55,000 bases of DNA from Prorocentrum cordatum (taxonomy: Eukaryota; Sar; Dinophyceae; Prorocentrales; Prorocentraceae), in the NCBI GenBank assembly GCA_963575745.1, contig CAUYUJ010005675.1:1-55000 (forward strand), given 5' to 3'. Positions 50,239 to 55,000 of the stretch are shown here, one piece after another. The position numbers and the translations under genes were made by a program. A model generated the notes under the pieces. That model was not told the DNA's origin. It did no database searches and worked only from the letters and a program-made list of their open reading frames with translations. How positions within the stretch are numbered: the first letter of the stretch is position 1; each line of letters opens with the position of its first letter.

Positions 50239-50580
50239 GGGACAGAGCCTGGCCCGTGCGCGGGCGCCCCGCGAGCACCCCGAACCTTGGAGCCCCGACG
50301 CGGTGCGGTGACAGACCGGGCGGTGACCTCGCAGTCCCCCAAGACCTCACCGCACGGTCCCTCGGCGCACGGTCCCGGGGCCTCAGGAGGCCCCGGCCGC
50401 CCGAGGCGCCCTCGGAGCACGACCCGAGCCCCAGAACCGTGCGCTGACCCCAGATCCCCGCCGACTCACCACGCGGTGTGGCCAGCACCCCGCCTGGGGG
50501 CCCCCGAAGAGCGCGCGCGAGGCATCAGAGCCTGCTCCGCGCGCGGTCGCCCCGCGAGCACCCCGAGCTGGCTGCCGGCG
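50239..50580. repeat. Diverged direct repeat CGCCCCGCGAGCACCCCGA
   Basis: About 40 bases (GAGCCTG..CCG.GCGCGG.CGCCCCGCGAGCACCCCGA) are repeated at about 50245-50283 and 50527-50565. On the minus strand both copies read GVLAGRPR, so a duplicated coding exon is conceivable. Confidence 0.5.
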
Positions 50581-50751
50581 GGGACGGCGGGGCCGAGCGG
50601 GCCGCGCCCGCCCGCGGCGCGCGCGGCACGAAGGGCCCCCCCCGACGCCGCGGACGTCGGCGCGGGCTGCCTGCGGGCGCAGGTGCCCCGCAGAGGAGGG
50701 GCAACGACCGGGGGGGGACTGGCACGGGGGGGGGGGATGCACTGGCCTGGA

Positions 50752-50771
50752 GTCGGCGATGCATCGCCGAC
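50752..50771. repeat. Perfect 20-bp palindrome
   Basis: GTCGGCGATGCATCGCCGAC equals its own reverse complement. Related GATCGGCGAT and ATCGGCGATC words follow within 80 bases (50773 and about 50835). Confidence 0.8.
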
Positions 50772-51410
50772 AGATCGGCGATGTAGGCCCCCGAGGGTGG
50801 ATCCGCACCGGGCAGGCTGGGGCCATCGGGCCTCCATCGGCGATCTGTGGGCGATTGGGGGTCGATGCATCAGCCCCTGCTCTATCCCCCCCCCTATCGT
50901 TGCCCCTGCGTATACCATGCTGGCCACCCCACCGTTGCTTTGGGACCGATCCCTGCTCGACCGGGATGGCGGATGGCGGGGCGGGCGGCACACTGGCGGG
51001 CGTGTGCTGCCACGCGCACTGGCGCAGTTGGCGCGTACCCGCGCGCGCCGCTCGCCCAGCGATGGCAGACCGCATCTTCTGCATCGCGAAACCAAAGGCC
51101 TCGCAAGCGAGAAAGGTGTGTAATGCCTGGCCGCGACGCGCTATGCAGGACGCCAAGGACGTCGGAGAGAGGTGGCGACAACGACCCCCAACCAGACCAG
51201 CCCCAGACCCAAAAATACCCGAACAGGAGGAAAAGCAGGAGAAGAGCTTGCTCATGGCGCGGACGCTGACTGCTGTGCAAAGCTTAGCTACAGACAGAGC
51301 CTGCAGACAGTGCGGCAACCAACTACTACCTCCTTTACACCACAAGCGCCTGCCCTCACACTGCAACCGCTACATCACAACCCTCCTTCCGATGTGCCTG
51401 ATCCTCCTCC
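50772..51410. other. No confident gene
   Basis: A plus frame from ATG 51061 (MADRIFCIAKPKASQARKVC) runs into the ATC microsatellite, and a minus frame spans the same DNA. Neither is convincing. Confidence 0.3.
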
Positions 51411-51411
51411 G

Positions 51412-51499
<88 letters not shown>

Positions 51500-51501
51500 T
51501 T

Positions 51502-51561
<60 letters not shown>

Positions 51562-51589
51562 TCATCATCATCATCATCATCATTATCAT

Positions 51590-51622
<33 letters not shown>

Positions 51623-52046
51623 GTCATCATCATCATTATCATCATTATCATCATTCATTCATCGGCTTCCCACCACCACCACCAATTCATCAACATCTTC
51701 ATCATCATCAGCTATCATCATCAGCAGCATCATCATCAGCAATCCCAAGCATCTTCATCATCATCATCATCTTCAGCATCTTCTTCAATCATCATCTCAT
51801 AATTATCATCATCATCATCATCATCATTCATAATCATCATCTTCATCATTCAATCATCATCTTTCATCATAATCATCATAATCTCATCATCATCATCATC
51901 ATCAATCATCATCATCTTAGTTATCACCATCACCATCACCATCACCATTCATCATCATCATCAGCATCAGCATCAGCATCAGCATCAGCATCATCATCAT
52001 CATCATCATCATCGTCATCATCGCCATCATCATCAGCATCATCATC

Positions 52047-52081
<35 letters not shown>

Positions 52082-52393
52082 GCATCATCATCATCAGCAC
52101 AATCAGATCATCATCATTATCATCATCAGCAGCATCACCATCATCATCAGCAGCAGCAGCATCAGCATCATAATCATCATCATCATCAGCATCATCGTCA
52201 TCAAAATCATCGTCATCACCATTATCATCATCATCATAATCAGCATCATCATCAGCATCATCATCAGCATCAGCATCATCATCATCATCATCAGCAGCAG
52301 CATCATCATTATCATCCTCCGCCTCCTCCTCCTCGTCCTCCTCCTCCCCCTCCCCGTCCTCGTCCTCCTCCTCATCATTTGCATCATCGTCAG

Positions 52394-52427
<34 letters not shown>

Positions 52428-52633
52428 GTCGTCGTCATCATCGTCATCGTCATCACCATCATCATCAGCATCATCGACATCGCCATCGTCATCGTAATCG
52501 TCACCGTCATCGTCCCCGTCATCGTCATCAGCATCATCGTCATCACCGTCATCAATCATCATCATCATCGTCATCATCATCATCATCATCATCATCATCA
52601 CCAGCATCATCGTCATCATCATCATCACCATCG

Positions 52634-52693
<60 letters not shown>

Positions 52694-52815
52694 GAATCAT
52701 CGTCGTGATCATCCGCAGCACCACCGCAATCATCGTCATTACCATCCCCATCAGCAGCAGCAGCATCATCGTCATCATCGTCATCGTCATCATCATCACC
52801 ACCATCTCCATCCTA
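51411..52815. repeat. (ATC)n microsatellite megatract, ~1.4 kb
   Basis: Pure ATC/CAT repeats at 51411-51500 and beyond, degenerating into CATCAGCATCA, CATCGTCATC and TCCTCCTCGTCC variants up to 52815, with short non-repeat breaks (for example near 51660-51700). Poly-His, Ile, Ser, Asp or Met frames through it are artefacts. Confidence 0.9.
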
Positions 52816-53046
52816 ACTCAGTTCACCCTCCTCCTCCTCCAGCAGCTCCAGCAACCGCACGCCTCCTCGAGGGCGTGCTCGCTCTTGAACTGCCTTGCCG
52901 GGTGGGGGGGGAAGCAGACACGGCATGCTACCGATCTCCTCGCTCCCTGCCTTCCGCTCCCTGCCACCGTTCCCCTGATGGCTCCTCCGCTCTCCCACCA
53001 GGCGGAACAGGCGGCCTATAGCCGAGAAGCTCTGACGAACTCGCTG

Positions 53047-53412
53047 GCTGAAGCTCCCTTCGCACAGAACTTGCAACAAGGATCGGACGGACCTGACAAT
53101 CGTTGAGCAGGGCCCGACCGTCGCGGCATTCCTATAGTCCTACCACGAAATGTTCGTAGAACCCAAAAAATGTTCTAAGAACAAAAACAATGTTCTTAGA
53201 ACATCAACCATGTGCGTCAAAACAAGACGGCCTCCGCCAGAAATGCTCTAAGAACATTCCGTGGGAACCACAGAAGGTCCTTAGAACATTGCTCGGTAGG
53301 GCTATAGGCGAGCCAGGACGCTTCGCCACTGCTTGACCTCGGGACCTCGAGGGGCACGGACCCCGCCGAGCTCCCTTCGCTGACTGAAGCTCCCTTCGCA
53401 CAGAGCTTACAA
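53047..53412. repeat. Direct repeat pair CTGAAGCTCCCTTCGCACAG
   Basis: About 29 bases at 53047-53075 recur at 53384-53412 with two or three differences. A second pair, CGGGACCTCGAGGGGCACGG at about 53339 and CGGGACCCCGAGGGGGGCAC at about 53834, runs on as GGACCCCGCC.AGCTC. These are nested remnants of segmental duplication. Confidence 0.65.
53144..53302. repeat. Cluster of TGTTCTAAGAACA palindromes
   Basis: Five sites: TGTTCGTAGAAC (about 53151), TGTTCTAAGAACA (about 53169), TGTTCTTAGAACA (about 53191), GCTCTAAGAACA (about 53245) and GGTCCTTAGAACA (about 53276). Two are full 12-14-bp inverted repeats. Confidence 0.7.
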
Positions 53413-53699
53413 GAAGTCGGGGATGGACAGACCACCCTTCAGAAAAACGCGGTTCGGTGAAAACGACCCGAGGCCCAAACCTGGCGGGCGCACGCCTGGA
53501 AAATGACGGCCACGGCGCCCTCTCGAGAACCGAAGACGGACAATTCACCAATCGACGTGTCACTGTTGGGGGTTCTGCCCACCCCCGACCCTATTTTTGG
53601 GGGGAATCCACGATGGATTGTGTCAGGGACTGTGGAGCCCCGTGCCTCTCCCCTCCTCCTCCACCCTACTCCTCCCTCCTCCTCCTCCTCCTCCCCCTA

Positions 53700-53818
53700 C
53701 TCCTCCTCCTATCCTCTCCTTCATCCATCCCTTTTCCACATCCTCCTCCTCCTCCTCCTCCTCCTCCTCCTCCTCCTCCTCCTCCTCCTCCTCCTCCTCC
53801 TCCTCCTCCTCCTCCACC
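53700..53818. repeat. (TCC)n microsatellite
   Basis: About 27 CTC/TCC units from 53740 to 53817, preceded by CATCCATCC-type sequence as in the CCAAGA elements but without their ends. Confidence 0.9.
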
Positions 53819-54204
53819 TTCTCGGGACTGACCCTCGGGACCCCGAGGGGGGCACGGACCCCGCCCAGCTCAGGGACCTGGCCGAGCCGCCGAGGCCGGG
53901 AGGGCCCCCGGGGGCCGAGGAGGGAGCGCCCGCCGCGCACGTCGGGGGTTGGCCTGAAGTCGGGCCCGTCCCCCCACATAGGAACAAGGAAAGGCGACAG
54001 CAACACCAACAGGGCGAGGAGATGCGCGGAGGCAAAGGGGGTCTCCCTGGTGGTGTGGTCCCCCCCTCTCGCTCGAGACATCCCCCGTCTCCCGCTCGGG
54101 GAGGCATTGTGGACCTCCTCGCCGGAGGTGGGCCCCATGGTGGTGTTGGTGTCGCCTCTTCTCCCTCCGACTACCGGGGGATTTTCGACGAACAATGAAA
54201 TGCA
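53819..54204. other. Ambiguous open region
   Basis: All three plus frames and two minus frames are largely open here owing to GC richness. GGTDPAQLRDLAEPPRPGGP in the 53503-54198 plus frame is the most protein-like, but no start or splice site supports it. I call no gene. Confidence 0.25.
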
Positions 54205-54212
54205 TCCAAGTG

Positions 54213-54461
54213 CGACCCTACCTAGGAGGTGGAGGATCTAGGAAAGCAACATCTAGCATCTATATGAAGCTAGGCTAAGCTAAGATCAAGCTAAGCTCAG
54301 ATGAAATAAGATAAGCTAAGATGAGATAAGCAACGCTAAGCTAAGGGAACGTCACTGGGGGAACCGCGGAGCGGATGCCGGGGGAACCGCCCGGGGCGCG
54401 TTCCACTGCCCGGCCCTTTAAGCCTCCGAGTAAGAACCCTTCTAGGCAGAGCCTAGGTAGG
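54213..54461. repeat. GCTAAGATA minisatellite inside an inverted CCTAGGTAGGG pair
   Basis: AAGCTAAGCTAAGATCAAGC-type 5-10-bp units fill about 54268-54342. CCCTACCTAGG near 54214 and CCTAGGTAGGG near 54450 are exact reverse complements flanking the tract. Confidence 0.65.
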
Positions 54462-54599
54462 GAAATACCCCACAAAACAATCAAAAAATAGTCCAAAAAT
54501 AGTCTGGGGACTATCTTTTGAAAATGTGTTGACCACTTGGGGGTATTTTGGTTATCTTTCCGTCGAAAATCCCCCTGTAGGGGGACAGGCCCGACCTAA
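54462..54599 (+). mobile_element. Fold-back family member 3 (one arm)
   Basis: ACCCCACAAAACAATCAAAA, then GTCTGGGGACTATCTTTTGA and the motif CCCCCTGTAGGGGGACAGGC, CCGACCTAAG at 54571-54600. It matches the right half of fold-back 2. The opposite arm is not clear. Confidence 0.6.
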
Positions 54600-54692
54600 G
54601 GTTGGCCCCTCGCGCGCAAGAGTTTGTGACCAGCCCGGCCATCAGAGGACGACCTTGCCCGGATCCGTACTCGGGGATGGGATGCACAGAGA

Positions 54693-54877
54693 CATACTAA
54701 TACTATGTGTCCGCCTTGGAGGCGCGCGTCCGACCCGAACATGTAGTATACCCATCTTGTAGTATATCGTTTCTCGAGCGGTGTGGCCAGAGAGCGCCCG
54801 CCACGACGCATATACTACAAGATTTCTCGGTTCGCGCGTCGCCCCTGGGGGGGCGACGAACACATAGTAGAAGTATG
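54693..54877. repeat. Nested inverted repeat (~185 bp)
   Basis: The inner arms ATCTTGTAGTATAT (54754-54767) and ATATACTACAAGAT (54810-54823) pair perfectly. The outer arms CATACTAATACTATGTGT (54693-54710) and ACACATAGTAGAAGTATG (54860-54877) pair at 16 of 18. Together they form an interrupted long hairpin. Confidence 0.65.
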
Positions 54878-55000
54878 TTGGGGGGACGCCGAGGGGAGTC
54901 TTCGACGGGAGCCCCGTCCCCCCCCCTGGAGAGGGTGTGCCCCGCTTCGCGCGAGCGCAACTGCTCGGCGACGGGCCCGTCCCCGGCAACGTCTCGTCCC

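Noticed and set aside
51411-52815. Frames of 109-333 codons through the ATC tract
   Set aside because: Poly-His/Ile/Ser/Asp/Met from simple repeats, with no flanking protein-like sequence.
53144-53302. Steroid-receptor type response elements (AGAACA and TGTTCT)
   Set aside because: The half-sites resemble vertebrate glucocorticoid elements, but such receptors are not expected in a dinoflagellate, and the orientation and spacing differ.

Overview
The window looks like nuclear DNA of a dinoflagellate. The best evidence is a near-perfect relict of the dinoflagellate trans-spliced leader on the minus strand at 49319-49340, 84 bases upstream of an ATG (20 of 22 positions agree with the sequence I know). 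Other signs agree: GC-rich DNA, two TTTAGGG-type telomere units at 13311-13326, introns with AG|G repeated at both ends (one apparently GA-AG), clusters of genes on one strand, and protein families of the kind I remember as expanded in this group. Genus cannot be read from the sequence; Prorocentrum-like or Symbiodinium-like genomes would fit.

Layout. 1-11360: a long plus-strand coding region of low-repeat DNA, broken into at least ten blocks by frameshifts and single in-frame stops. It reads as decayed copies of one or two gene or retroelement families. 11360-13320: gene-free, with a palindromic TAAGTA satellite and telomere units. 13499-17304: the two best genes (one with two introns), unrecognised. 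17400-31300: repeat territory with four copies (A-D) of a dispersed ~1.1 kb element built of CCAAGA runs, an 80-bp tandem array, and four small single-exon genes (two minus-strand Arg/Ser-rich proteins, one plus-strand coiled-coil protein, one minus-strand Cys-containing protein). 31512-39180: an unrecognised gene split by a frameshift, a short coiled-coil gene, a broken gene with transposase-like motifs, and another element copy (E). 39400-45800: further element copies (F-H), a 181-bp MITE with TA flanks, and the second copy of a 193-bp repeat. 45900-55000: a different repeat environment, with fold-back elements sharing a GACAGGCCCGACCTAA motif, very long ATC, TGG and TCC microsatellites, and one minus-strand gene carrying the relict leader.

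The genes do not form a recognisable pathway. What links the window is genome dynamics: mRNA recycling (relict leader), decay of expanded families, and several families of short structured repeats. The most promising undescribed items are the CCAAGA element with its conserved hairpin 5' module, and the fold-back family that may generate introns. Roughly two fifths of the window is repeat. Most other open frames, especially in GC-rich and microsatellite DNA, are not genes. Function calls are from sequence inspection only.
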